Source: Serilophus lunatus (Eukaryota > Chordata > Aves > Passeriformes > Eurylaimidae). From it: DNA of 64,000 nucleotides. Below, piece after piece: positions 37,482-50,018 of this stretch. A model generated the notes under the pieces. That model saw only the letters and a list, made by a program, of their open reading frames with translations, ran no database searches and was not told where the DNA came from. How positions within the stretch are numbered: the first letter of the stretch is position 1; every line of letters starts with the position of its first letter. Made by a program: the position numbers and the translations under genes. The stretch spans positions 87,466 through 151,465 of the forward strand of contig VXBA01001018.1 in the NCBI GenBank assembly GCA_013399895.1. The letters run 5' to 3'.

Positions 37482-39880
37482 ACAAAATTAAGCTAAACTT
37501 CAATGGGCACCTTTCAAGCCAATACTGCTTGTCTTTTGACTAACATAAGCAAAACTCCTACAAGTCAAACTAAATCAAGAGCAGGTGTCTTGGAGGTTCT
37601 TGTTTTCAAGAGTAAAAGTAATTGGGTCTTAAGGGACCCAGGATATACCTTAATTTGTCTGTTTGTCTGGTAGCTAATTGAGAAAGATTGCATTCTTGCA
37701 AAGTGACACCTTGTCCAGACTTACAGCAACAGTAGAGAACTGAGTAGGATTAAGATCTTGTTCATGCTCAGTCCTACTGTGCTACAGATCTCTAGAGAGT
37801 GTCTTACTACAAAAGAATTATGGCCCAAGGCAATTTCCTTTGTCAACTGCTGCAGCTTTATAACTGTAAAGGGAAAGACAGGGGAGGACATAGAGGATAA
37901 AAAACAAAAATGAGACAAAGGAAAAAAGTAAGAAAGTCAGCGCTTATAAAGTAACTGTTCTTGTCCATTACTGATATTATAGAGAATGTTAAAAGTCTAA
38001 GATTTATTTGCTTGGTACTGATGGGTTGCCTACCAACATTTGTTTCTAGCCACAGAGCATAAAACTGTATCAGCTATGCTCAATGGCTTATATTAAAGCT
38101 ATAGTAGCTATTTGTTTAGCATTTCAACTTCTAAGCATGGAAAAAATATCTTTTCACAAGAGTTAAATCTTATTAAATCTCCATCTCAGAGTGAGCCCAG
38201 GTTCCTCCTGCCTTCTGTTTTACTGGTTATCAAGAGGGTTTTTGCATGCTTTTTTATTCCAATATGCTGTATGAAGAGACAGACCTTAAGGTATGTATGC
38301 CTAGAAAACATGGAGTTTGTTCCTTAAGAAATTAAGAGAAATGCTGCTCTGTGTGATTTAGTAGTCTTTCAGTATTAGAAAAACAAATTAAATATATTTG
38401 CAATACTATTTCTTCTTTATAGCGTATTCTCTTTTTTGAAGAAGTGCACAAGGTTTCTGCAAAAGAACGGGCAGGTACACTGAGCTTTGTTGATATGTGC
38501 CTTGTGAGCCATTATGGAGCATTTTGTTACTTTGTTCTAGCACCACCATATAATTCAGCAGAGCCTTAATTTATTTTCAGTCCTATAAGGGATGATTTTT
38601 ATCTTTTCTGAAAAATATATAGTTTTGGCTGCTGGCTTAATGACCAGTAAATGTGATGGAGTACAGACAAAGCACTTTGCACAGGTAGGTATATTGCAAT
38701 GTACATTCACACATCCATATGCATATATTGTTTGGAGAAATAAAGCAAATGAAATTGCATTAAACCTGGTCGACATTTTTTTTGAAGAAGTTCCCAGTGG
38801 AAGAATTGGTGTAGGGAAACTCCCTACAGATCAGATTTAAACTTATACCAACACAGGAAGAGGTGGCTTTTTGACTCCAGATATAAAACTACTGCAAAGG
38901 AAGGACTATGCCAGAGAAATAAACATAATCAGACATTTGCCAGTGTCTGCTTGGCCGGTATGTCACAGTTGGCTTTCAAACCATACATCATTAGTAAGAA
39001 AAAAAGACGGCATCTTACAATGGAGCTTCAGCTCTGGAAAGTGATACAGAAGAAGGGTACAAATATACTTTTCACTATTTTTTGATGTTCAGAGAGAAAA
39101 ATTCTTTTCTGTCCAAAGTGATATTTTTTTATTTTGTAAACTGTTTACCTCACTTGAGAAATTATTTTCTGAAATGTAGGAAGAATCTGATTTAACTAAG
39201 CAGTCTTAAAACTGTTCACCTTCCTTTGAGGAAATTACAATGGTTTGTTATAAACAACACTAACAATGGGACAATATACCAAATGCTCTAAATGACAAAG
39301 TCTTTTTGTCTCTAAGAGCTATCAGTCAGAAAATGAATAAGAGAAAGCCAGGAATACACAGCAGAAACAGCTATGATTTATGCTAGTGCTGTTATAATCA
39401 CATCACAGTACAGATTTCTTTTGAATAACTCAGTTTAATACCTTGTGTACTCATATTTATCATAGGTCTGTGCAGACAGAGAAACAATGTTTTTATCAAA
39501 TTATGATGGATTTGACTTGAAATACAGATGACAGTTTTTAACCACTAGTTTTAACTTACATAGTTAGCTATGATATAAAGATTAAATGATAATAAGCAAG
39601 GAAACAGGCCGCAGAGGGTTGCATAGTTTTTGTCTGGCAACCAGAAGAATAATGACAGCCATTACCCTCTATAAACTTGTTAATGAAAATTGGTAGTGTG
39701 TTTGGGGTTTAGAACACTTGTGGAATTTTGACTGCAATTTGTCATGGATGTTGGACAAAACCTATTAACTTACCTGGAATGTAATAGGAAGAAACAATTT
39801 AAATATTGTTGCATTGCTTACATATGTGGAATATTTGGAAAGCTGAATAACTGTTAAATTGTGAGTTAAAGAACACTGAC

Positions 39881-40023
39881 AGGACAAGGGACAATTTTTG
39901 AACTGGAAGAAAGTAGAGTTTATATTGGACATAAGAAAGACACTTTTTATGATGAGGGTGGTGAGTCAGTGGAATTGGCTGCATCCAAGAACCTGTGGAT
40001 ACCCCGTTGCTGGAAGTGAAAAG
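39881..40023 (+). mobile_element. Old CR1 LINE fragment
   Basis: Contains aggacaagggacaatttttg, then a tggacataagaaagacac block, atgagggtggtgagtcagtg and aacctgtggataccccgttg. These follow the CR1 3' region (GGACAAGGG...GATATTAAGAAA...GAGGGTGGTGAGGCACTGGAA...) with heavy decay. Confidence 0.75.
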
Positions 40024-40882
40024 GTAATATCCTGCACTGATTTTTCAATTAAAAATTGTAAACACACATAGAACTTAAAAAAAATTATATGTAATTGACT
40101 TTTTCATGAACAGAATGACATTTTAAATAATATTTTTTTCTTTAATACTGAGTATAAAAATGCTTTTGTCTTTCATACTGAGTGTTCAAATTCATAGAAT
40201 TGTTAGGAATTGTGTACAGTCTTAATTTACAAATGTATATGTTAATATTAATAAAATATTTGAATTAAAATTTTATTTTCCTTGTCCTGCAAACTATTTT
40301 TTATTATTTTTTAATTATTTTTTTATTATTTTCTCAGAACTTTTTTGGAAAATACATTTTGATTTCCTGCTTCATATGATCATCATTATGTGGAGAAATA
40401 ATACTTTTAGCCCTTGTGACTATGCAGGTCTAGTTTATGGATCAGTGTATGTCAGATTAGAAATATTGTTGAGGAACATTGCCAGCATAGAGACAACTTT
40501 CACCTGTCATCATCTTAATAAACGGATCTGAATAAATTTTTGGCAAATACAGTTGCAGCTTTCATCTTTCCATAAAAGGATGGACAGTGGATCATACTTT
40601 TCCTGTTCAGGCACTCATTACAATGTGGTTGACAGAAAGATTTGAGACAAGTTTTCACTCTATGTCTTGTTTGACAATTTTAACTGTAGCAGTCACTTGG
40701 CCAAAGATTATGTTGCTTTCTACCGTATTTTTTCCTTTTCTCTTCAAATGCAATTACCATCCTTATCTCACATTGCCTAATGCTTGATTACCTAACAAAA
40801 CGACATCCTTTTTTTTTCATTCATGATGCTATTTATACTTTATTCTAGCGTACAATACAATACATACAATACAAGGAGTATT

Positions 40883-40952
40883 GGGTTCATACTGAAAGAG
40901 GAGAAATTCAGATCAGATATACAGAAGAAATTCCTTACTGTGAAGATTTGGA
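40883..40952 (+). mobile_element. Possible CR1 scrap
   Basis: The stretch ttcatactgaaagaggagaa, then agatcagatata and gaagaaattccttactgtga, resembles the CR1 segment AAACTGAAAGAGGGGAGATTTAGATTAGATATTAGGAAGAAATTC in its parts. It is short and diverged. Confidence 0.4.
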
Positions 40953-41549
40953 TTTGCAATAACATAATCTGGAAATTGATTCCATACTGTTCACTGGATA
41001 AAGCAAACCCTTTCATGAGTTGTACTGAGCTTTTTAAGGCTGATGGGAAAAGCTAATGGGTGAGATATACAGACTGTGTTCAAGTTATCTTTTTACAGAC
41101 ACCTGAACAAAAATATCTAAAACATAATCTAGGAATAGCTCTAATAGCACACAGTCAAACCTATGAAACAAGAGAAGAGAATGGAAAGTTATTTTCAAAG
41201 CTCACAGATCAACTTGAAACCAAGAAGACTATTTCTTCTCAAAACCATCAAAGGAAACATCAAACTCAATCAGTGTGGGCTTTCATGTGAAATTAAAGAA
41301 TGAAGATCTGACGCTTGTTTCAGATTGATATTGGTATTGATTTTTCAGTAACAAGCACATAAAGAATACAACTTCACACATAATTAGAACTCAGTCTTAC
41401 ATTTAAACTAAAGCATGAGAGATTTTACAAGAGATGATCTGTTTCTATAATAAAGAGAAGGACATTTTAAGGATGAACTACTCATCTCAAAATATTAGAA
41501 ATAACAATGAATAATAATAGTGTTATGGAAACAAGTCTCAGAACTTTAC

Positions 41550-41642
41550 CTTTGTGGCAGCATCAAAACAGACAAAGCCCATGCTAAAGTCAATGGTAAG
41601 TCCCATAAGATGACTCTCCAAAACACAGGCATACGTCTTGCA
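41550..41642 (-). CDS. SNTG1: SNTG1 coding exon (third from the 3' end), syntrophin C-terminal region
   Basis: This 93-bp exon encodes 31 residues, starting CKTYACVLESHLMGLTID and ending CFDAATK. The acceptor is tttcacag before TGCAAG; the donor is CACAAAG followed by gtaaag. Both ends are phase 0. It begins the region after the PH domain that, in syntrophins, forms the syntrophin-unique C-terminal module implicated in binding dystrophin-family partners. The alternating hydrophobic pattern (VLESHLMGLTIDFSMGFVCFD) looks like paired beta strands, which fits a PH/PTB-like fold; that is inference. No stop, frameshift or unusual residue was seen. Confidence 0.96.
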
Positions 41643-44600
41643 CTGTGAAAGGAAAATCAGAAAAGGTAGTTACCAGAGAACACATTTTTTAAATTACATT
41701 CTGGGATCAATATTTCTTTTTCTTTATTCTTATGTTTATATTTCTTGAAATTGTTATCAGAAATAAGTAATTTGTGTATAATTATGTCAATTCATTGCCA
41801 ATGTATTTCAAATCAAAGAATTTTATCAGTGATGAAGTTATCTAAGTAATGTGAAAAGAGGCTTTGCTTCCATGAGGAAAGAATGAAACAGAATCAGAAT
41901 TGGCTCAGTGACTTACCAATGACAATCACTAAAGGGGAAGTTTTATTATTTTTAAACTCTCTTATCTGTTTTTCATATGCAGTAACAACTTAGAACATTA
42001 ATATATTCCTCTTTGCTTTCTAAGAACAAATAAATGCATAAGTAAAATATCTCTTCGGTATGCTGTTGTGATCTTTTGTTGTCCTAATTCTCAATGAAAA
42101 AGATAGTGTTTCTTACAATGTAGCAATTCATATAATATTATAAAATACCTTTTTTCCTTCAGCTAGTGGACCAATATACCTCAAAAGTTTCTATGAGAAA
42201 CCCTGAAATTCTGAAAGACTTTCTCATTTTATAAATTTTAAATATATGCATCTATTTATTTACATAGTATCACACTTAAAAAACATGCCATAAGATATTT
42301 TTAACTGTAAGTTTCAGGATCAAAAGTATTGATGTGCTTGGAGACTAACTTCAGGTACAAAATGATAGACTGGTATTTTTCACCACAAAATATTTCCAAA
42401 CATTTCCAAATCTGACGCAAGGTCTTTAAAGAAATCAGACTTATTTTATAGATGTTCTATACCCTCCAGATTAAATAAAATAGTTATTTTCTTCAAATAT
42501 TGCTGTAGCCACTAAAAATATGAATTGAGAACAAAGACTTGAAGGATCTATAATGTGTCAGAAAATCAACATAGAAATTGTAAAATGGGAACAATGTGAA
42601 TTACTAAATTGTCAGTTTTACAAAAGTATATACAATTATTTTTAGCACTTTGATTATCAAGAATAAATCACTTGCCTTGACTTATATATTCTTTGGGAGG
42701 GCTCTTTGGATTCTAAATGCTCTTCCCCAGAACACATGAAGCTGAAAGGCACATTAACAGCTTCCAACAGTTGAAACAGACATTGTAATGAAGGAAAATT
42801 GTACACTTCACAGCTAGTGTTTATATTAGCAAATAAAAGTGCAAATTTTTTTCTTAGATCAGCTCCACCATAAAACTTCTATGAATATGTAAACTTTGAT
42901 TGTAAATCAGTGTTATTCAGAAGGAAGAAGCTATTGCCTTTGGCACCATTTAATGAGTAAAATAAAAGAGTGTAAAGTAATATATTTCACAATTACTTAT
43001 AGTTAATGAATCCACACACACAAAATCTTTTAGGTTTTGCATGCAAAGTAAAAAATACACAGTTTTGTAGAATTAGCTTGCAAACTTCTTACAAGATGCA
43101 AACTACATTTTTATTTGTAAACTTCCGAGATCTGAAACACTTAGAGCCTTTACCATAAATTACATTTTGGAAAGGAGACATTATATCAGATTTAAAGTAC
43201 ATATAGTCATCTAGAGTCAGCTAACTGCCCACCTCAACACCAGAGGTCAGCCTACAGCATGCATTGCAGCCCCATGCTGAGCTGGCACAGCTACTTCTGC
43301 TTAAGCACAGCACTGTGCCTGGTCTAATTATCCTCAATGGGAAATTAAGATTTATTCGAAATGGGACATACCATTCTTGAGTCTAGGCTGCACTGAAAAA
43401 CCAACCTGCTTTCTAGACTGAAGGTCCTATCTATAAAACGCAATGCACAGTTTGTAGAGAAGTATCATCTAGTTCAGCTCAGTCATTATTTGTAGTAAGA
43501 AACCGCAGACCAGCAGCAGCAGCTGATGCTTTACTTATTCTTTACTTGTATGTAAGACCATTCTATGCCCTCAGATCATGTATTCCAAGGTGTTCAAAAC
43601 AATGCAGAGAAACAAAAACTTGAGAATAACAGAAAGATCTCTAGACAGCAAGATTTTGTGAAAGAATGTCCCATGGTTTGTGGATGTGTTGTATGCACTT
43701 GCACATGATTCTGGTCACAGGTCAGAGTAGGAATATGAACTTCCAGACACTAGTTAACTCTGCTAAGATTTTTCTCATCTTTATTTTCTTTAATCTGTGT
43801 TTAATATAGAGAAAACAAAAAAAAATGCAGAAATTGTTCCCAGAATATGTGTTAATTTAAGATTTCTTATACATTTAACAAACATTTTAGAATCTTAGAA
43901 ATGACTATTCACAATATATACTGTGGATGTTCGGCTTTGGTTGTTGATTTCTCACATAGGGCTCATGAAAACTTTACAAGAACTGAAGCATCTTCCTCCC
44001 AAAAGAAGCATACTTCAGCACTCATTTTTTTTTCTCTCTCACAGAATGCAGTCTTAAGTTGGGTTTATGAATAATTCAATGGGTCAGTCAAGGGCTGAAG
44101 GAGACAACTCAAAGTTTAAATAATGGAAAGAATGATACATAGTAAACTTAGTTTAAGCTACCTCTGAAGCTGAAGAAAACCATTCTATAAATCTAACATT
44201 TAATTCAGACTTTCAAGCTCAGATTCAACTTCAGTGGAGACAAATATTAAAGTACTGCAACACAAAACAGCTTACATAATAATCCTTATATCAGCAAACA
44301 AGCAATTACAATACAAACAAAGACAGCAATAAAAAGTTCACAATAGAAGAGTTGAAACTTTCAGTTTAAAGTTGCAGGAACAAAAAAGGACCATGACAGT
44401 CATATATAATTGCACATCAAGATGCAAGATACAGCATTCTCAGATTCTTTGCAGAACAATACTGTGAGGTAGTAAGGAAAAAAGATTTTTAATTCAACTT
44501 TTTTTCTTTCAATAGGTAGTTAGGAAAATGGATTAGCATAACTTACTACACTAAACAAAACTATCTATTTGGTGTAAAACACTAAAATGGCACGACTACA

Positions 44601-46783
44601 TTATTTTACCACACGTTACTAAATTATTATCAGCTTGACTAAGTCTTCTCTTATACATTTCTTTTCCAAAAAACTTCAACTGCCTAATTTTTATATTAGA
44701 TATACCTTTGGCAGAAGCTGTAAACTAGGCTTAAAGAGAATTTATTATGTATTTATAATGAGGCATTTGAAAATATTTTAATAGGGTGCTGATTGACCTT
44801 TTTTGAATTTTCATGCAAATTTATACTAATTGAGTAACTGTTATTACTTGTATGGTTATGGACTAGTACACAAAAAAGTTGAATAATTTTAATTGTCAGC
44901 TTTATACTGTAGTTATATTTTGAAAATCATATGATTTTTTTGTAAGGCAAACCTGCACATGGCTGGATTGTCATTCACCTTAAATATGAATATTAATTTG
45001 AATAAGATTGCATAAACCAAAATTTTGGTAAAACTGCACAGTTGATACTTTAATTTTAAACCTGTCTTTTTTTTTTTTTTTTTTTCATCATAGAGTAATG
45101 AAATAACTGGGAGACAAATTATACCGCTAGATTTTATCTTCATCCTCAAATTGGTAGATGAAAGCAGAAATGGATTACTAAAAGAAAAATGCAGAGGCCA
45201 AAACAATTGTATTAAAAATATATTCTGGTTTTGGTTTTTTTTTTTCCAAATTGAGATCTAGAAAATAAAGAAAAATGTTGAAATAATGAGTTCCAAAATA
45301 ATAATCTGTCATGAAAAGCCTTTTTGTCCATTTTCATTGATTTGCTATAATCAATCAATCAGTTTCAGGAAATCAATACTTCTTAATTGCTACTCTTAAC
45401 AACAGAAGAAAGAAAAGAAAGGTGCAAAGGTTAAGATCAATCTGAGGTTAAGATTAATATGAGAATTATTTTGGGGAAGCATGAGAGCAATTTTTAATAA
45501 ATGTAGTTCTAAAACCCAAAAGAAAAATCTAAACTAGGAATGCTACTGTATGAGTCAATAGTAGAGTAGAACAAACATGAAATTCCTTCTGGGCTAAAAA
45601 TTATTCAAGAAAAATGCCATGTATTCTTTCACTGAAGACACAGAAGTTCTTCCATAAACTATGTTGCAGTCAGTTAAAAAAAGGTAACAAAATGTATGAA
45701 ATAACGAGAAAAGTTAAATCTTCTCCAACTCATCCTCAAAGGTAATACTCATTAAAACTGACAGCAGAGTAGTCTTTCCAAAATGGATCATCCTTAGTAT
45801 ATACTAATTCAGTCCATCTGCATGTGGAGGTTCATAGGTCAGGAAGACCTGGGCTAACATGTAACTAACTAAGGGCTAATAAATAACTAAGGACTAATAT
45901 ACAACAAAATAAAAATTTGTCTGAATAAAAGCATGTCAGTGTTTGCATTCCCAGGAGGACATAGAAAATGTGTCAGCCAATACTTGCACAGCATCCTAAT
46001 ATGTTAATATGACATCTTTGCAGGACGTATCTAACATCAACTAAAGCTGTTCTAAACACACATATATTTTATGATTAAAACATCAGTATAACAACTAGGA
46101 TTAGGTGAGTTGTAGATGTGGTGGGTGTATTTTTTCTCCTATTTTAAGTCAAAAAGTCATGATTTTTCTGCTCGTGTGAGTAAAACAAAATTATTTTTAA
46201 ATACTCTCATGTAATTTTGCTATAAAAAAATCCCTAGTAATCTGCATCTGTATGTCACCCATCTCTGGTATTATCTGACAATTGAGTAAATACACAAGAA
46301 ACAAGAAATGTATGAAGAAAGAATAATGTGTCAATTTTGTTCTTGCTTGTATCCAGTGAGTAGTACATTCAGTGTAGTCTCAAACCTGGTGTTACAAGGA
46401 CAACTTAATTCCAGCAATGTTCTGTTGTGAAATCCATAAATAAGCAAATAAGATAGTATGTAAGACATAAGAATACCTAAACAGCTGTTTTTTGTTGCTG
46501 ATCTATAGATTGTTTTTCCTCCTCTTTCCGTGAACTTCATTATCAAATAAATATATCACCTAGTCAGAACATCTCAGAGATGGTATGTGAAGCGATTTCT
46601 TCTGAATGTTAGATTGCAAGCTGTTTGGGAACACCAAAATAGTTCTTATGTAACCACTTACACAAAACAATAATAATTTACGAGCTGTAGGAGGTCATAA
46701 AATTTCTTAAATTGCATCATTATTTCATATTGGTCTAAGTTGTTAATGTACCAAAAGGTGATCACCAAAGCAGTTGTTCTCAC
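41643..46783 (-). other. SNTG1: SNTG1 intron, 5.1 kb
   Basis: GT-AG intron between the PH-domain exon and the first exon of the C-terminal module. It has a 19-nt poly-T run at 45067-45085 and a slightly GC-richer patch at about 43205-43340 of unknown origin. No recognised transposon, coding exon or RNA gene was seen in the remainder. Confidence 0.85.
45067..45085. repeat. Poly-T run (19 nt)
   Basis: A homopolymer of 19 T in a SNTG1 intron; poly-A on the transcript strand. Confidence 0.95.
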
Positions 46784-46936
46784 CTGTATCCGTTCAACTT
46801 CTAAAAAAGTTGCTGTTTGGAAGGCTTTTTCCCATAGTGTTAGGTCAGACTCTAATTCCACAGAAAAGTAAAGATCCTCTCCAGATTCAGACTGGACACT
46901 GAAGCAGTGTTTCCGTCGGTCCAGTAGATCACTGTC
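46784..46936 (-). CDS. SNTG1: SNTG1 coding exon (fourth from the 3' end), end of the PH domain
   Basis: This 153-bp exon encodes 51 residues from DSDLLDRRKHCFSVQSES to ATFLEVERIQ. The acceptor is ttttcattag before GACAGT; the donor is ATACAG followed by gtgaga. The sequence has the usual end of a PH domain: beta strands (RRKHCFSVQ, EDLYFSVEL) followed by the C-terminal helix with its hallmark tryptophan (SDLTLWEKAFQTAT). In syntrophins the PH region helps membrane association; for this protein that is a family inference. Phase 0 at both ends. From memory, mammalian orthologues have a slightly different run around the helix tryptophan (AQWERAF-like), so the TLWEKAF seen here would be an ordinary substitution. 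Confidence 0.96.
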
Positions 46937-49900
46937 CTAATGAAAACCTGAAGTTATATAATCTGGCATACATCAATCAATATTTTTAATTTCAAACATC
47001 TATGCCTAAAACTCAGCGTTTCTGAATGGCATTTTTAATGATAGTAGTAACTACCAAAAAATGAGGTACTGAAAATTAGTGTTTTGGTCTAAACATTCAC
47101 ATTTCAATGAATTTTAAATGAAACATCTATATTCAGAATGGTACAGAACGCCACAGTATATCTCTGGCATAACTTTGAATATTATAACAAATCAATTCTC
47201 AAAAATGTTATCAAGTGTACTCTTCTAGATTAGATAAATTCTATAAAAGGTGCCCACGTTCTATTCACATGAGGAACACAGATATTAGCTTCTCTGATGT
47301 ATTTGACTCACCCACTCTACTCTGAAAGGCTGGTCAAAGGAAGCAAGAGATATATTTTAAGCAGAATTAAAAGTCCATCTGTCCTATTTTCCTTATAGAG
47401 GCTAGAGAAAAAAATTTGTATTTCTGATGTATTACAAAATCCAACTTAGAATTTGTCTTTAAATGGATATTTCCAGTAGAGACTACAGTGCCTGCCGGTG
47501 GTTAGTTTGCTCGCTGTGGACCTGGAGGAAAAAGTTACTTTTGGCTTCATGTTCAACATAAAACCACAAAATGCATATCGGGTTATAAATATTTAATAAT
47601 CAATGATTGATGGCATTTGTAATTGGTATTAAACCAAGGAATAAGCAAATTATTCAGGAAATGCATTCACTAAAATATTTTTATTTATTTAAGACAGGAT
47701 GTTTTATGCTAAAATTCTACCATGCAATTTGTCCTTGTGAAAAATACACCTGCAGAAAGAAGTTTAATTAATTTTTGTCCCTGCTATGTCAAAGGAACTG
47801 CTACAAGTCACAAGCTTATCAGCTGTCCTGCCAAGAAATATGGAAATTTGGGTATAAGTAGCCTGGGTGCAATTTCTACAATGCCACCCCACAGCAAAGG
47901 GCACAGCTAAGATCAGCAAAGGACAGTAACACCTTTTAGTTATATAAAAGTTGAATAGACTAAGAGGAGCTGATACAAACTGGAAGAGCACCATTGTTCA
48001 AGTCATGGAAACCTAAAGCTGACTGAGAATGGAAATATATAAAACAGGAACCTGTCTGAAACTATTACTCTCTAGCATATAAGTAAGCAATGATAGAGTA
48101 AGCACTATTGTGCCTGTTTTATTCATTCAGTAGATATGTGACAAATCTCTTCAAGGAAGCCAGTACAGACTGTATTCATGAATGCTTCTGGTTCAAGACT
48201 GCTTTAGAATTTCTGGAAGAATCAGCTACGGAGGTAACATACCCTCTCTTTGCAATGGCCCTGGAAAAAACAAGTTGCTAGGATTTTAAAATTACTAGCC
48301 ACTCTGGAACAAACTCCTTCCTTACTTCTATCAAGTCTTAAGCTTAGTAGCTTAATACCATTTACTCATGTGTAGAAAAAATAAGCATGAACAGGCTGTT
48401 TGATCCTATAAACAGCATTTCCAAAAAAATTAATATTATTATAGGTTTTTCTCCCAAATGTTCAGAGGGCTGTGTAGTTGAACCAGTTAGACAAAGCTGA
48501 ATAATAGCCTAGGTTCTATGACAAATACTTTTGCCTCTTTTTTGATAACATTTTTTTCTTGTCAGGAGTCTCAAAAAGAGATCTGGATTACGCAGGAATC
48601 TTCATTAATTGACTTTTACCACACCATTACTTCATCTAAAATATAAAAATATAAAATATCATTCTATCCATCTAAGAATCTGCCATGACTCTGCCTTTTT
48701 ATATGCATTTACTAGTCAATGATGGACATGAAAATGTTTCATGTTGATTTTTTGAGAATTCTTTCATGCAGTTAATGATTAGCTGTACCGTTTTCCTCTG
48801 ATGTTCTCATTGTGAATAAATAAAACTCTGAAGAGGAACAGGTACAAAACTTCTAGCAGTATGCTAATTCCCTACTAGAGAGAATGCAGTCCTGCTGAAG
48901 GATGGGCTGTGAGGAAAGTCATTGGCTTACACTCAGCTTCAGGTAACCCAGCAACTCTGCTGACAGGGCAGTATGACTTCTGCTTGCCTAATTAATAATG
49001 ATACCTATGTTAAGTGAGAGTAATAAATTTATCTAAGGGAACCAAGCATGGCTCGTTAGGCAGGTCCTTTCGAATTAAGGCAGAATGCTTCTTTATAACT
49101 AAGTAGTGACATTGCTTTCTTTTCTGCAGAAGACTTCTCTCTCCAGAGGCAGCACTGCTCCTTTTTTATTACGTGTATCTTTTCTGTTTAAGTATGATGA
49201 TTGCATTAAATACTCATATTTTGGCTATTATTTAAATCTACTAAGATGCATGAGACCCTCTTTTGATACTGAGTAAGAGTTGAGTTGTTTTATTTTACAA
49301 AGTTCTGTGCAACAGAAAACAAAGCAAGGTCTACCACTATCTAAACAGAAAAAATAGACCTTGACTTTCAAGATAACTTTATTTTAGTTGTTAAAATGAA
49401 ATAAGTATTCATGTTTGTCTTATAGTAATTCATTCTTTATAACACGCAGATGAGAAAACAAACAAAACCCATTTTCTTTGTTGACTAGTTTAGACAGTTC
49501 TGCAAAAAGAAATCTGTCCTATCATAATCAAGATTCAAAACTAGCACACAAATTCTCTGAAGATAAAAAGCATTTTCTCATCAATTCAAGAGTACAACAA
49601 CTCTTGAAAAAAAACAATCACATTTGCACTTTTGCAATTGCTGGCATCAGTGCCCTGATTATCTTACTGTTTGTGTCTCCTTTACCATGTCAGTTCTGTC
49701 TACGTAAACATACATCCTTCTTTCTAAGGGCTTCTAATGATCTACTTCCTCATCTGGAATTTTGGGAACACTTTGCTTGAGCATCACCATTAGTTGCTAT
49801 GGTGATGGTTCTAATAGCATTTACAGGCAGCAGGGAACAGATTCACTTTGGAGTGAAAAAAACAACCAAACCACTTCCCCAACATATACTCATTAATCAA

Positions 49901-49984
49901 GTAACAAAATAAGAATAATGCAGGTACGCACATGTTTGTATACAGTTCATCCTATTTGGATCCTCTGAATTTTAGTCTTAGTGC

Positions 49985-50018
49985 ATATATATATATATAT
50001 ATATGTATGTATGTGTGT
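49985..50018. repeat. (TA)n(TATG)n microsatellite
   Basis: A TA run passing into tatgtatgtatgtgtg units; a compound microsatellite. Confidence 0.9.

Larger units (their letters stand above)
31044..41549 (-). other. SNTG1: SNTG1 intron, 10.5 kb
   Basis: GT-AG intron. It contains a CR1 3' fragment (36300-36688), an older CR1 piece (39881-40023), a doubtful CR1 scrap (40883-40952), a TA microsatellite (37452-37481) and an AAAACCCC-type tract (35891-35921). Unique stretches around 31.55-32.06 kb and 34.74-34.85 kb are possible conserved non-coding sequence. No further exon was recognised. Confidence 0.85.

Noticed and set aside
46658..46783. Extension of the SNTG1 exon frame past 46784
   Set aside because: The frame stays open into the intron, but a good donor (ATACAG then gtgaga) and continuity with the next exon (CKTYACV) show that the exon ends at 46784.
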